Counted from the stretch's first letter, positions 8,320 through 17,862 are shown. The stretch is 58,751 nucleotides of DNA from CAZAEL01 sp964484135 (GCA_964484135.1 CAZAEL010000011.1:1-58751), one strand, 5' to 3'. The notes: generated from the sequence alone by a model not told the origin. Translations and numbers: made by a program.

Positions 8320-10677
8320 GTGGCGGTCTTCGCTTTCCTCTCGGTCTTCGGCCTTTACCTCTCCACCCTGTACCCCTGCATCGCGCCGGAGGATTCCGGG
8401 GAGTTCGCGGGCGCGGCCTGGAGCCTGGGCATCCCCCACGCCTCCGGCTATTCCCTGTACGTGCTTCTGGGCAAGGCCGCCTGCCTCCTGATCCCCTTGG
8501 GCAACCCCGCGTACCGGGTGAACATTTTGTCCGCGGTCCTGGGCGCGGCCGCCGTGCCCCTCTTGGCCAAGGCCCTGCAGGGCCTGCTCCCTTCCGTTGA
8601 AAGGGCCGCCCGGCCCCTGGACGAAATGGAGGCCGACCGCTGGAAAAAAACGGCGCTGTGGGCCGCGGCCCTGTTGTGGGCCCTCGCGCCGGGGGTCTGG
8701 TATCTTTCCCTCCTGGCCGAGGTCTACATCCTTGAATTGTTCCTGGGCGCGCTCCTGCTCTGGGCCCTGGCCAAAGGCGCGCCCTCGGATCCGGTCCCCC
8801 TGCGCGGCTGGGCGCTCATGGCCTTCCTGCTGGGCCTGGGACTGGGCGTTCACCACACGCTCGTTCTGTGGGTCCCCGGGCTCCTGCTGTTGTTCCTGGC
8901 CCGCCATCCCGCCGCCTTCGCCAAGCCGGCGACGGCCGTCCGTCTCCTCGGGGAAAGGCGGCCGGCCTTCCTCCGGCGCTGGAAAGCCCTTCTGTCCCTC
9001 GCCGTCCTTTTCGCGGCCCTCGGCCTTTCCGTCCAGCTGTTTCTGTACTTCCGCGCCCAAACCGATCCCGTCTGGAACACCGGCGCGCCGGACAATGGGG
9101 AACGCTGGCTGCGGGTCCTGTTCCGGCGGGACTACGGGACCTTTTCCCTTTTCAAAGGAGACCAGGCCGTTTCCCGCTGGGACGGGTTGGGCGCCTATTT
9201 CGCGGCGGCGGCCCGGGCCTTCACCCCCGTGGGCCTGGCGTTGGCCCTCTGGGGCGCGCGGCGGAGCCTGCGGCAGGCCCGCGCCCTGTTCTGGGGCGCG
9301 CTCCTCCTGTGGCTCATCCCCGGCCCCCTCTTCATCCTGCTGGCCAACCCGCCGGTGCAGGACCATTTCCGCGGCGTGATCGAACGTTTCTATCCTTTGT
9401 CCCTGGCGGGGATGGCGGTTTTTCTGGCCTGGGGCCTTTGGGACGCGGGCCAGCGCTGGCCGAAAACCCGCTGGATCGGCGCGGCCCTGATCCCCCTGGC
9501 CCTGGCCGGCCACCTTTGGGTTTCGGGCCGCGGGAACCTCCACGCCCGGGACTTCGGCGTCAACCTGCTGAAATCCCTTCCGCCGGGCTCCGTGCTGTGG
9601 GACCCGGGAGACTCCGCGGCCTACGCCGCGCTGTACGCGCAAAGGACCGCGGGGCTCCGGCCGGACGTGGCCGTCGTTCTGTACCACACCACCCTGTGGG
9701 GCCAGAGGGAACTCCGGCGCCGCTTCCCCGACCTCCTGCCCGACGACGGTCCCGACGCCCCGGCGCAGGACGGGTTCCAAAACGATTTCCTCCCGCGCCT
9801 CCTGCAGGGCCCCCGGGGCGGGCGCGTGTTCACGGAGGTCCCGGCCAGCCTGCCCGGCGTGGCGCCGGACGACGGCCTGCCGGTGCGCCGCCGTTACCCG
9901 CAGGACGGCTTCCCCCTGGGATTGACGTACCGTTATTTCCCGTCGGACACGTACCGCCTGGTGGAACCCCAGGCCCAGCTGTCCCTGGCCCGTCTGACCT
10001 TCCGGTGGTACCGCCGCTCCGGGACCTGGCGCGTCGAAAACCAGCCCCCCGCCTTCCCCCCCACGCCCCTGGCCGGGCAGTCGCGGGACGCCTTTACCGC
10101 CGAAATCCTCCGCCGCTACGCGGAGGCGTACACCAACCTGGGTCAAAAATTCGCCCAATACGGCCTCTCGGAGGAGGCGGAACAGGCGTACCACGGGGCC
10201 TTGACCGTGAACCCCTCCCAAATGGAGGCCCACAACAACCTGGGGGTCCTGGCCTATCAGGCGGGGGACGGCCGAAAGGCCGCGGCGCTTTTCCAAAGGG
10301 CCCTGGCCGCCGGCCCGGAAAGCCCGGGGTTGTGGGTGAACCTGGGGCTCTCCCGTCTTCTGGCCCAAGATCCTTCCTCGGCCGCGGAGGCCTTTCAAAA
10401 CGCCCTGCGGCTGCAACCCGATGGACCGGAGGTCCGGCGGTTCCTGGCGGAGGCGCTGGAGGCGGGAGGTCGAAGGGAAGAGGCTTTGGAACAGTGGAAA
10501 ACCCTCCGGAAACAGAACCCGGAGGACAAAGAGGCGTACTGGCGCCTGGCCCAGGCGCAGGCCGCCCTCGGGCGGCGGGACGAGGCCCGCGCCACCCTGG
10601 GCGAATACGCGCTGCTTTCCCTGACGGAGGAGGAAAAAACCGCGGCGGAGGAGTTCCGCTCAGCGCTCGCGCGATAG
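8320..10677 (+). CDS. DUF2723 membrane protein with C-terminal TPR repeats
   Basis: A 785-residue polytopic membrane protein. The N-terminus has the DUF2723 signature (CIAPEDSGEFAGAAWSLGI followed by H..GYSLY), a GT-C-like family often described as O-mannosyltransferase-like. About ten hydrophobic segments run to residue ~400. A soluble domain follows, then at least three tetratricopeptide-like repeats (about 600-785, NLGVLAYQAGDGRKAAALFQ). It may glycosylate or organise envelope proteins; the substrate is unknown. GTG start at 8320, 29 bases after priA. The 3' end overlaps a convergent gene by 18 bases. Confidence 0.75.
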   Translation: MAVFAFLSVFGLYLSTLYPCIAPEDSGEFAGAAWSLGIPHASGYSLYVLLGKAACLLIPLGNPAYRVNILSAVLGAAAVPLLAKALQGLLPSVERAARPLDEMEADRWKKTALWAAALLWALAPGVWYLSLLAEVYILELFLGALLLWALAKGAPSDPVPLRGWALMAFLLGLGLGVHHTLVLWVPGLLLLFLARHPAAFAKPATAVRLLGERRPAFLRRWKALLSLAVLFAALGLSVQLFLYFRAQTDPVWNTGAPDNGERWLRVLFRRDYGTFSLFKGDQAVSRWDGLGAYFAAAARAFTPVGLALALWGARRSLRQARALFWGALLLWLIPGPLFILLANPPVQDHFRGVIERFYPLSLAGMAVFLAWGLWDAGQRWPKTRWIGAALIPLALAGHLWVSGRGNLHARDFGVNLLKSLPPGSVLWDPGDSAAYAALYAQRTAGLRPDVAVVLYHTTLWGQRELRRRFPDLLPDDGPDAPAQDGFQNDFLPRLLQGPRGGRVFTEVPASLPGVAPDDGLPVRRRYPQDGFPLGLTYRYFPSDTYRLVEPQAQLSLARLTFRWYRRSGTWRVENQPPAFPPTPLAGQSRDAFTAEILRRYAEAYTNLGQKFAQYGLSEEAEQAYHGALTVNPSQMEAHNNLGVLAYQAGDGRKAAALFQRALAAGPESPGLWVNLGLSRLLAQDPSSAAEAFQNALRLQPDGPEVRRFLAEALEAGGRREEALEQWKTLRKQNPEDKEAYWRLAQAQAALGRRDEARATLGEYALLSLTEEEKTAAEEFRSALAR

Positions 10678-11250
10678 AAAAGGCTTCTGCACCAACTCCG
10701 CCAACACCCGCCGCTTCCGGGTCTTGGCGGAAATGTCCACCAGGACGAAATAGACCCGCTTCCCGCCGCCGCCCCGCGCGGGCCTTGAGCCGATGCCCCG
10801 CAACCTTGCGTCGCGGAGGGAACCCAAACGTTCGGCCGCGGCCCCCGCGTCGCGGACCCCCAGCTCCACCTGTTGGATCCCCTCCCCATGCTTGGCCAGG
10901 AACCCGGCGATGGGGCCGTCGGCGCCCGCCGGCGTCAGGACGTCCAGCCGCCGCCCTTTCACGTCAATGGAGAATTCCCGCGTCCGGCGCGCCGCCGGCA
11001 CCGGCGTCTCCCTTTCCACGGCCCAGAGGGCCCGGATCCGCCGGTAAGCCCCGGGCCGGACCGCCACGCCCACCGCCTCCAGCGGATTTTCCCGGGACAA
11101 AATCAAACGACGCAGCACCGGGTCCGCGCCCAGCCGCTCCGCGGCCCGCCGGGCGAGGCGTTCTCCCGCGGCGTACAACCGCCTGAAAGCCGCGGCCCGG
11201 CGCGCGGGGACGGGCGACCCCAGATTCCTCACCGCATTCGTCCGTCTCAC
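10660..11250 (-). CDS. VOC/glyoxalase-superfamily-like protein
   Basis: A 196-residue protein. The central IAGFLAKHGEGIQQVELGVRD resembles the metal-binding half of methylmalonyl-CoA epimerase-type vicinal oxygen chelate proteins (HGEGxHHxxFxVxD), but the second histidine is replaced by glutamine. The N-terminal ~70 residues are arginine-rich with no recognised domain. Function cannot be assigned. It faces the DUF2723 gene convergently and lies 6 bases downstream of the hybrid kinase, so it may be the last gene of that leftward operon. Confidence 0.5.
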   Translation of the reverse strand: MRRTNAVRNLGSPVPARRAAAFRRLYAAGERLARRAAERLGADPVLRRLILSRENPLEAVGVAVRPGAYRRIRALWAVERETPVPAARRTREFSIDVKGRRLDVLTPAGADGPIAGFLAKHGEGIQQVELGVRDAGAAAERLGSLRDARLRGIGSRPARGGGGKRVYFVLVDISAKTRKRRVLAELVQKPFLSRER

Positions 11251-11256
11251 AAGGGG

Positions 11257-13251
11257 TTATGCGTGGGGTTTTTGGGGCGAGCCGTCCAGGATGCCCCGGA
11301 TTTTTTGCAGGAGCTGGTCCGGCGTGAAGGGCTTCTGAAGCAGGTCCACCCCTTCCTCCATGACGCCGTGGCGGAGAACGGCGTCGTCCATGTATCCCGA
11401 CAAGTAGAGCACCTTGGCCCGCGGATGACTGGCCGTCGCCCGCTTCGCCAGTTCCCGCCCGCTCATGCCCGGCATGACCACGTCCGTCACGATCAGGTCC
11501 AAGGCCCGTTTGTTCTCGCGGGCCAGCCGCAAGGCCTCCTCCCCGTTCTGGGCCTCCAAGACCGCGTAGCCGGCCTTGGTGAGCACCTCCAGGCAGAGGT
11601 TCCGCACCAGCCGTTCGTCCTCCACCAAGAGGATGGTCTCCGACCCGCCCGCGGCGCGGCGCCGGGACGCGGGCGCGGCCTCGTCCGCCGGCGTTCCCTG
11701 AAAGTGCGGCAGGTAGAGCGTGAAGACCGTTCCCCGTCCGGGCTCGCTCTGCACCTCGATGTATCCTCCGCTCTGCTTGACGATGCCGTACACCGTGGCC
11801 AGCCCCAGGCCGGTCCCCTTGCCCTGCTCCTTGGTCGTGAAAAAAGGCTCGAAGATGTGCGACATGACCTCCGCGGTCATGCCCGCGCCCGTGTCGGCCA
11901 CGGAAAGCAGGGCGTAGGGGCCGGGGCGGAACCCCTCGCGTTCCCCGGCCACCGGCGGCTGGCGCAGCTCCACGTTCTGCGTCCGGATGACGATCCTGCC
12001 GCCGCGGGGCATGGCGTCGCGGCTGTTCACCGCCAGGTTCATCACCACCTGCTCGATCTGGCCGGGGTCGGCCTTGACTTTGCCGAGGTCCGGGGCGGGC
12101 GCCACCGCCAGCTCCACGTCCTCCCCGATGAGCCGCCGGAGCATCTTTTGCATGCCGGACAGGAGGGCGTTCAGGTCCACCGCCGAGAACGCCAGGATCT
12201 GTTTGCGGCTGAAGGCCAGCAACTGCCGGGTGAGGGCCGCGGCCCGTTCCGCGGATTGCTTGATCTCCTCCACGTCCTGCCGCAGGGGGTCTCCCTCCCG
12301 CAAACGGTTCAACAGGATGTCGCTGTACCCCAGCATGGTGGTCAGCAGGTTGTTGAAGTCGTGGGCCACCCCGCCCGCCAGTCGGCCGGCGGTTTCCATC
12401 TTCTGGGAATGCCGCAGCTGCGCCTCCAGGGCCTTGCGCTGGCTGATGTCGCGGGAGCTCGCCACGCCGCCCACGATTTTCCCCCCCTCCACCAGGGCCC
12501 TGCCCACGGCCTCCAGGGGACGCCAGGAACCGTCCTTATGGAGATACCGAAACTCCGCGCTGCGGGTGGCGGCCCCGGGGTCCTCCATGGCGCGGCCGAA
12601 GACGTCCCGCACCCGGTCCAGGTCTTCCGGGTGCACGAATTCGAAAACGCTTCGCCCCACCATCTCGTGGGGCTTGTAGCCCAGCAGCCTCTCCACAGCG
12701 GGGCTTTCGTATCGGATGACCCCTTCGGTGTCCACCACGGTGATGATGTCCGAGGTGTTCTCGATCAGCGTCTGGAAATACGCCCTTTGGCGGAGCATCT
12801 CCGCCTCCGCCTTCTCCTTTTCCCGCTCCGCCTCCCGCTTCGAAAGCGCGTTCAAGACCGCGGACGGCAGGCGCCTGAGGCTGGACTTGAGAATATAGTC
12901 GCTGGCCCCCTGCCGCATGCATTCCACGGCCACCTCTTCGGTCTGGGACCCGGTGACCAGGATAAAAGGGACGGCCATGCCCCCGTCCCGAAGCAGGCGC
13001 AGGGCCTCCAGCGCGTTGAACTGGGGCATGTTGTAGTCCGACAGGATGAGGTCGGGCGAGAAGCCCTTCAACGCATCGAGGTACGCCGCCGACGTTTCGA
13101 CGCGCCGTATTTCAATCGGAAGGCGCGCCTTGCGCAATTCGGTTTCGATCAGAAGGGCGTCCGCCGGGGCGTCCTCCAGGAGGAGGATGCGGACCACCTC
13201 CCTGTCGCCGTTCTTCGGCCGGACGCGGCCGGCGGTCTCTTCCGCGCTCAT
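11257..13251 (-). CDS. Hybrid sensor histidine kinase (receiver-PAS-kinase-receiver)
   Basis: A 664-residue cytoplasmic hybrid kinase. Order: receiver (about 20-135, phospho-acceptor Asp72 in LILSDYNMP), coiled linker, PAS domain (about 155-275), HisKA with His297 in GGVAHDFNNLL, HATPase with GTGLGLATVYGIVKQSGG, and a second receiver (about 540-660, LIVTDVVMPGMSG). No membrane segment is seen. The start overlaps the stop of the upstream single-domain regulator by 4 bases, so signal may pass between the products of the same operon. Confidence 0.9.
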   Translation of the reverse strand: MSAEETAGRVRPKNGDREVVRILLLEDAPADALLIETELRKARLPIEIRRVETSAAYLDALKGFSPDLILSDYNMPQFNALEALRLLRDGGMAVPFILVTGSQTEEVAVECMRQGASDYILKSSLRRLPSAVLNALSKREAEREKEKAEAEMLRQRAYFQTLIENTSDIITVVDTEGVIRYESPAVERLLGYKPHEMVGRSVFEFVHPEDLDRVRDVFGRAMEDPGAATRSAEFRYLHKDGSWRPLEAVGRALVEGGKIVGGVASSRDISQRKALEAQLRHSQKMETAGRLAGGVAHDFNNLLTTMLGYSDILLNRLREGDPLRQDVEEIKQSAERAAALTRQLLAFSRKQILAFSAVDLNALLSGMQKMLRRLIGEDVELAVAPAPDLGKVKADPGQIEQVVMNLAVNSRDAMPRGGRIVIRTQNVELRQPPVAGEREGFRPGPYALLSVADTGAGMTAEVMSHIFEPFFTTKEQGKGTGLGLATVYGIVKQSGGYIEVQSEPGRGTVFTLYLPHFQGTPADEAAPASRRRAAGGSETILLVEDERLVRNLCLEVLTKAGYAVLEAQNGEEALRLARENKRALDLIVTDVVMPGMSGRELAKRATASHPRAKVLYLSGYMDDAVLRHGVMEEGVDLLQKPFTPDQLLQKIRGILDGSPQKPHA

Positions 13252-13688
13252 CGGGGCGGCTGGTTGAGCAGGAGCCAGTACAGGCCCAGGTCGGAGACGG
13301 CCTGGACGAAACGCTCGAAGTCCACGGGCTTCACGATGTAGCTGTTCACGCCCAGCTCATAGCTCCGCACCACGTCCTGGTCCTCCCGGGAGGAGGTGAG
13401 GACCACCACCGGCAGGGTCTGCGTGCGGGGATCGGACTTCACGCGCCGCAACACCTCCAGCCCGTCCACCTTGGGGAGCTTCAGGTCCAACAGCACCACC
13501 TTGGGACGATCCTCGCTCCGGCGGCCCGCGTGGGCGCCCTCGCAGAAAAGGAAGTCCAACGCCTCCGCGCCGTCCCGCGCCACGAACAGCCTGTTGGCCA
13601 GGTTGTGCTTCTTCAGGGCCCGGGTGGTCATCTCCACGTCCTCCGGGCTGTCCTCCACCAGCAGGATGTCGATTTCTTGTCCGTTCAT
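13248..13688 (-). CDS. Single-domain response regulator (Rcp1/CheY-like)
   Basis: A 146-residue receiver with DILLVEDSPEDVE at the start, phospho-acceptor Asp68 in VVLLDLKLP, and the conserved YIVKPVD lysine block. It resembles regulators that pair with phytochrome- or cache-type kinases. The ATG at 13688 is preceded by a GGGGA ribosome-binding site and overlaps the stop of the upstream kinase (ATGA). The 3' end overlaps the hybrid kinase gene by 4 bases. No output domain is present, so it probably relays phosphate. Confidence 0.9.
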   Translation of the reverse strand: MNGQEIDILLVEDSPEDVEMTTRALKKHNLANRLFVARDGAEALDFLFCEGAHAGRRSEDRPKVVLLDLKLPKVDGLEVLRRVKSDPRTQTLPVVVLTSSREDQDVVRSYELGVNSYIVKPVDFERFVQAVSDLGLYWLLLNQPPR

Positions 13689-15343
13689 GAAGGTCCCCTT
13701 TCCCTTCCGAGGGTGAAAAAGAAGACGGCCCCGCCGCCGGCGGGCGCGTCCGCCCACACGCGGCCGCCGTGCCGGCGCGCGATCCGCTGCACCAGGGCCA
13801 GCCCCACGCCCGTGCCTTCGAACTCCTCCCGGGGGTGCAGGCGCTGGAAGACCGTGAACAATTTGTCCCTATACTTCATGTCGAACCCCACCCCGTTGTC
13901 CTTCACGAAATAGGCGCCTTCCTCCGCCCGCCAGCCGATCTCCACCGCGGGCCGCGCCACGGGCCGCGTGAACTTGAAGGCGTTGGACAGGAGGTTGACC
14001 CAAAGCTGCCGGAGCATGGCCTCGTCGCCCCGGGCGGGCGGCAACGGACCCACCGTCACCTCCACGGACCGGCCCTTCTCCGCCTCCCGGGCCTCCAGGG
14101 CCGCGGCCCTGGCCAGCGCGGCCATGTCCACGACGGAAGCCCCCATGTCCTTCCGGCTCAGGCGGGAAAAGGCCAGGAGGTCGTCTATCAGCCGGCCCAT
14201 GCGGCGGGTGTTCTCCCGGATGACGCCCAAAAACCGCTTCCCCTCGGCGTCCAGCTGGTGGGCGTGGTCCTCCTCCAGGATGCGGGAAAAACCGTCGATG
14301 GCCCGCAGGGGCGCCCGCAGGTCGTGGGACACGGAATAGGAAAAGGACTCCAGTTCCCCGTTGGCCTCCTGGAGGAGGGCGCGGGCGTCCTTCAGGCGGC
14401 GGACCACGGACAGGATCAGGCCCGCCAGGAGGGCGTTCAGGAGCAGGACCGCGCCGTAAAAGAGGAGGATCGCCCGCAGGGCCCGCCGGCGGGGGCCGAA
14501 GACCACGTCCGCCGGTTCCCGCACCACCGCGGCCCAGCCGTATCCGGGGACCGGCTCAAAGGCCTCCACATAGTCCCGGCCCTCCGCCGGGTCGAACGCG
14601 CGCATCACGCCCCGCTCCCCGCGGAGCGCCCTTCGGACCGGCGTCCGGGAGAGGAGATCCAAAAGGTCCCCCGCCACGCTGAACCGGGGATGGTGCACCG
14701 CGTGGCCGTTCTGGTCCGTGAAATAAAAATGCTCGACGGGGTCTTCCCGGGCAATCCCCACGTCCCTGAAAAAAGCGTCAAGCCGGATCTGCAGGACCAG
14801 GTACCCGGCGGGGGACCCGTCCTCCCCGCCCACCGGCGCGGCCACGGCCACCACGTTCAACCGCGGCTCCGCCGTCCGTTTGTACACCCCGGACACGTAG
14901 GGTTTGCCGGAGCGCGTCACGCCCTGGTACCAGTCCCGGAAAGCGAAGTTCTTGCCCCGCACCCCCGGCAGGGCGGGCGTGTCGGACCGCAGGGTGCCGT
15001 CCGGGTCCGACAGGTAGATCCGGTCCACGAAGGGAAAACTTCCGGGCACGGCCCGGAGGATTTCCACGGCCTCTTCCCAACGGCTTTCCGCGACGCATTG
15101 GCGGAACCGGACGCGCGTGGACAGGGACACGGTCAAGTCCACCATCCGGTCCAGCCGCTCCTTGAGCACGGCCGCGGACAGGAAGGCCACGGACTGGCGG
15201 CGGGTCAGGGCCGAGGCGGTCAGTTGCTTGTGGATGTGGAAGGCGCTGAAACCGGCGATGAGCAGGACGGGCAAGAGGCCGGCCCCCAGCACGGCCGCGG
15301 GAAAGAACCGGCCGGACCATCGGGACTCCGTTAAAAAGGACAC
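13685..15343 (-). CDS. Membrane sensor histidine kinase with extracytoplasmic Cache-type domain
   Basis: A 552-residue kinase. A transmembrane segment (about 13-35), a periplasmic sensory domain of Cache type (about 40-285, with RDWYQGVTRSGKPYVSGVY), a second transmembrane segment (about 290-312), HisKA with His340 (YSVSHDLRAPLRAIDG) and HATPase (WVNLLSNAFKFT, FEGTGVGLALV) are visible. Cache domains usually bind small organic ligands; the ligand here is unknown. GTG start at 15343. First gene of the kinase/regulator/hybrid-kinase operon. Confidence 0.9.
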   Translation of the reverse strand: MSFLTESRWSGRFFPAAVLGAGLLPVLLIAGFSAFHIHKQLTASALTRRQSVAFLSAAVLKERLDRMVDLTVSLSTRVRFRQCVAESRWEEAVEILRAVPGSFPFVDRIYLSDPDGTLRSDTPALPGVRGKNFAFRDWYQGVTRSGKPYVSGVYKRTAEPRLNVVAVAAPVGGEDGSPAGYLVLQIRLDAFFRDVGIAREDPVEHFYFTDQNGHAVHHPRFSVAGDLLDLLSRTPVRRALRGERGVMRAFDPAEGRDYVEAFEPVPGYGWAAVVREPADVVFGPRRRALRAILLFYGAVLLLNALLAGLILSVVRRLKDARALLQEANGELESFSYSVSHDLRAPLRAIDGFSRILEEDHAHQLDAEGKRFLGVIRENTRRMGRLIDDLLAFSRLSRKDMGASVVDMAALARAAALEAREAEKGRSVEVTVGPLPPARGDEAMLRQLWVNLLSNAFKFTRPVARPAVEIGWRAEEGAYFVKDNGVGFDMKYRDKLFTVFQRLHPREEFEGTGVGLALVQRIARRHGGRVWADAPAGGGAVFFFTLGRERGPS

Positions 15344-15511
15344 CGCTTTGCCGAAAACCAGCCTTCGATCCTCCCCCCTTGAAGGGGCTACAAAGCCGGC
15401 AGCGTTGAAGAGAAACGTCCTATGGAAGGGTGAACCATAAGGATAGCACCAAAAAAAGAGGTCGGCAATAGATTCGATCGGATTGTGGGGTTTGGAGGGT
15501 TCGGGGCCCGG
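15344..15511. other. Short non-coding spacer with a possible leftward promoter
   Basis: A 168-base gap between the kinase start and the 3' end of the HAD gene. On the minus strand, TTGCCG, a 17-base spacer and TATCCT (rightmost base about 15467) form a weak sigma70-like promoter candidate for the kinase operon. Nothing else is supported. Confidence 0.3.
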
Positions 15512-16246
15512 TCAGGGGGCATCGCCGAAGAGACGGACGGCCCGCGCCAGGGAAGGAACGGAGGCGACGCCCCGGGGCGCGGGACCGCGACGGCACACCA
15601 GGACCGCCCGCAGTCCGGCGCGGCGGGCCCCCGCGTAGTCCTCCTGCACGCTGTCCCCCACGTGCAGCGCCTCCGCCGGACGGACGCCGGCGAGCTTGAG
15701 CGCCTTCCGGAAAATGCCGGGCCGCGGCTTGGCGCAGCCTTCCACCGCCGACGCCAGGACGAAGTCCACGCGCCGGGTCACCCCCAGGCCGTCGCAGAGC
15801 CGGAAAAGGCGCGAGTCCCAGTTGGAGACCACCCCCACGCGGAATCCCCTCTTGCGCAAAGCCTCCAGGGTCGCGAGCGCGTCGGGGAACAAACGCCAGG
15901 TGGAAGGCTCGGCGAAAAGATGGTACAGCTCCTCGAAGAAGGCGGAGAACCGCCTCCGGGGCATGCGGCGGCCGAAGACCCGCCGCACCAGCGCGGCCCA
16001 CCAGTCCTTCTGGTCCTGTTCGGCGGCGCTCCGCAGTCCGGAGAGACCGTTGCGCCGGCGCCATTCCCGCCGGAAACGGCCCTCCACCCAGGCGGCGGAC
16101 ACCCGGCAGCCGTGGCGCCGGGCCGCGCGCGCGTACACGCCCCCCACCGACGGAAAAGGGCGGAAAAGCGTGCCGCCCGCGTCCAAGAACACGGCCCGAA
16201 GGGGAGGACCGGGCCGGGAGGCGACCCCGGAAGGTCCCCGTCTCAC
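15512..16246 (-). CDS. HAD-superfamily hydrolase
   Basis: A 244-residue haloacid dehalogenase-like phosphatase. Motif I is AVFLDAGGTLF (the nucleophile is the first Asp; the usual second Asp is Gly, as in some phosphoglycolate-type or REG-2-like members), motif II is VVSNWD, and motif IV is HVGDSVQEDYAGA. Substrate unknown. The GTG at 16246 overlaps the stop of mazG (GTGA), indicating coupling. A much longer upstream open frame exists, but it is an arginine/glycine/proline-rich shadow of mazG. Confidence 0.8.
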   Translation of the reverse strand: MRRGPSGVASRPGPPLRAVFLDAGGTLFRPFPSVGGVYARAARRHGCRVSAAWVEGRFRREWRRRNGLSGLRSAAEQDQKDWWAALVRRVFGRRMPRRRFSAFFEELYHLFAEPSTWRLFPDALATLEALRKRGFRVGVVSNWDSRLFRLCDGLGVTRRVDFVLASAVEGCAKPRPGIFRKALKLAGVRPAEALHVGDSVQEDYAGARRAGLRAVLVCRRGPAPRGVASVPSLARAVRLFGDAP

Positions 16247-16653
16247 CGGGCGCCGTGGGGCCGCCGGCGAAGGCTCTCTTTTTCCCGCTTTTTGATCTGC
16301 TCCCATTGGACCATGACCTCTTGCGCCGTGTTCAGTTTCTTCTTTCCGAACACATGGGGGTGCCGCCGCACGATTTTCCGGAAAAGGCCGTCCACCACGT
16401 CGGACAGGGTGAACCGCCCCTTTTCCCGGGCCAGCTGGGCGTGGAACACGATCTGGTGGAGCAGGTCCCCCAGTTCCTCGCAAAGGTTGTCGTGGTCCGC
16501 CCGCCGGATGGCCCGCGCCACCTCCTCCGACTCCTCGCGCAGGTGGCGCAAAAGGCTCCGGTGCGTCTGTTCCCGGTCCCAGGGGCATCCCCGGGGCCCC
16601 CGCAGGCGCGCCATCAAACGCATCAAGTCCCCCATGTTCGCCCGTTTCGCCAT
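16243..16653 (-). CDS. mazG: MazG-family nucleoside triphosphate pyrophosphohydrolase
   Basis: A 136-residue protein that would hydrolyse NTPs or dNTPs to NMP and pyrophosphate, cleaning nucleotide pools. The MazG signature CPWDREQTHRSL is present, followed by the metal-binding EESEEVARAI and LCEELGDLLHQIVFHA. Single-domain length, about half of E. coli MazG. The ATG at 16653 has an AAGGG ribosome-binding site; an upstream GTG at 16704 would extend the protein into the divergent promoter, so it is less likely. Confidence 0.85.
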   Translation of the reverse strand: MAKRANMGDLMRLMARLRGPRGCPWDREQTHRSLLRHLREESEEVARAIRRADHDNLCEELGDLLHQIVFHAQLAREKGRFTLSDVVDGLFRKIVRRHPHVFGKKKLNTAQEVMVQWEQIKKREKESLRRRPHGAR

Positions 16654-16697
16654 TTTCGCCCTTTCCGGTCGGAAGATCGCCGTCCGCCGGACGGCGT

Positions 16698-16727
16698 TTG
16701 ACACCCTGGAAAGGCAAATGGTATATT
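16698..16727 (+). promoter_or_regulatory. Sigma70-type promoter for the receiver-TPR pair
   Basis: TTGACA (16698-16703), an 18-base spacer and TATATT (16722-16727), about 90 bases before the receiver gene start. It is divergent from mazG. Confidence 0.6.
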
Positions 16728-16815
16728 AAACCGCTTCCGTCAAACAAGCGTTCCGACGATAAAACGGCGGCTTTTGCCGACGCGTCGGCGCGCCCCGCGC
16801 GCGGAAAGGACCTCC

Positions 16816-17175
16816 GTGGATATCCTCATTGTTGACGATGACCACGAAACCCTGCAGATGCTGAAGTCCTTTCTGGAAAACGAGGGACATGCCGCGGCCA
16901 CGGCGGACCGGGCCTCGGCGGCGCTGGACGCCGTGCGACGGAAGACGCCCCAACTGGTGCTTCTGGACGTGCTCCTGCCGGACCAGCAGGGCCTGGAAGT
17001 CCTGAAAATCCTCAAGACCCGGCATCCGTCCCTGGCGGTGGTGATGATGACCGGCTTCAAGGAGGCGGACGTGGTCCTGGAAGCGTTCCGGCAGGGTGCC
17101 AGGGATTGCCTTTTCAAACCGTTGAACCTGGACTATTTGAAGACGAACGTGATCGGACGGCTGGCCCATTCATGA
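16816..17175 (+). CDS. Single-domain response regulator
   Basis: A 119-residue receiver: VDILIVDDDHE at the start, phospho-acceptor Asp in LVLLDVLLPDQQG, switch region VVMMTGFKEAD and the lysine in CLFKPLNLDYL. No output domain. The GTG at 16816 is preceded by AAAGGA and gives a normal receiver; an upstream TTG at 16774 would add an arginine-rich tail. Its stop overlaps the ATG of the following TPR gene. Confidence 0.85.
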   Translation: MDILIVDDDHETLQMLKSFLENEGHAAATADRASAALDAVRRKTPQLVLLDVLLPDQQGLEVLKILKTRHPSLAVVMMTGFKEADVVLEAFRQGARDCLFKPLNLDYLKTNVIGRLAHS

Positions 17176-17648
17176 AAAACCGCGGACGGGTTGCGTGTCT
17201 CCTCCTGGCGGGGTTCTTTTTCGTCGTCCGCGTCTCCGCGGCCGAGGAGACGGCGCCTTCGCCCGCGGCGCCGGCGGAAGCGGCCGACCCGCGGCTTGAA
17301 AGCGCCCGCAAGGACCTGGAAGAAGGCCGCTGGCGCGAGGCGCGCAAAAAAGCCAAGGCCGTCCTGTCCGGGGACAAAAGGTCGCCGGAAGGGTGGGTGA
17401 TCCTGGGGCGGGTCCGCCTCCTCCAGGGGCGCTACCGGAAAGCGGTGCGCCGTTTCCGGAAGGCCGTCAAGCACGACCCCCATTACGCGGCGGCCTATTA
17501 CTGGCGGGGCGTGGCCTTTGAAAAGTGGGGCAAGCTGGACGAGGCCGCCAACGAATACCAGGCCGCCTTCCACGCCGACCCCGGCATGGAGACGGCGCGG
17601 GACGCCTGGAAACGCCTGCGGGACCAGGTGGCGGCGCCGGGAGAATAG
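17172..17648 (+). CDS. Exported TPR-repeat protein
   Basis: A 158-residue protein with an N-terminal signal-like hydrophobic segment (VACLLLAGFFFVVRVSA) followed by an alanine/proline/glutamate stretch and two to three tetratricopeptide repeats (WVILGRVRLLQGRYRKAVRRF; YYWRGVAFEKWGKLDEAANEY). TPRs mediate protein-protein contacts. ATG at 17172 overlaps the receiver stop (ATGA), so the two are co-expressed, but no joint function can be stated. Confidence 0.75.
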   Translation: MKNRGRVACLLLAGFFFVVRVSAAEETAPSPAAPAEAADPRLESARKDLEEGRWREARKKAKAVLSGDKRSPEGWVILGRVRLLQGRYRKAVRRFRKAVKHDPHYAAAYYWRGVAFEKWGKLDEAANEYQAAFHADPGMETARDAWKRLRDQVAAPGE

Positions 17649-17688
17649 ATTCGTCCGTTCCCTGCGGGACAACGCGGGGCGCGATAGA

Positions 17689-17773
17689 GCGCGGGTGGTG
17701 GAACTGGCAGACACGTACGCCTCAGGAGCGTATGGGTAACTCCATGGGGGTTCAAATCCCCCCCCGCGCACCA
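17689..17773 (+). tRNA. tRNA-Leu (anticodon CAG), CCA encoded
   Basis: The acceptor stem GCGCGGG pairs with CCCGCGC, followed by A and an encoded CCA. The anticodon stem TACGC/GCGTA encloses the loop CTCAGGA (anticodon CAG). The long variable arm is typical of class II tRNA-Leu, and the T-arm GGGGGTTCAAATCCCC is intact. Confidence 0.95.
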
Positions 17774-17862
17774 ATTTCAGAGACGTGTTGCGGTGCTTCG
17801 GTGCCGCCGTGGCGCGGTCGAAGACCCTGTTGTTTTTGACGGAAGCGCGGCGGCACATTTTG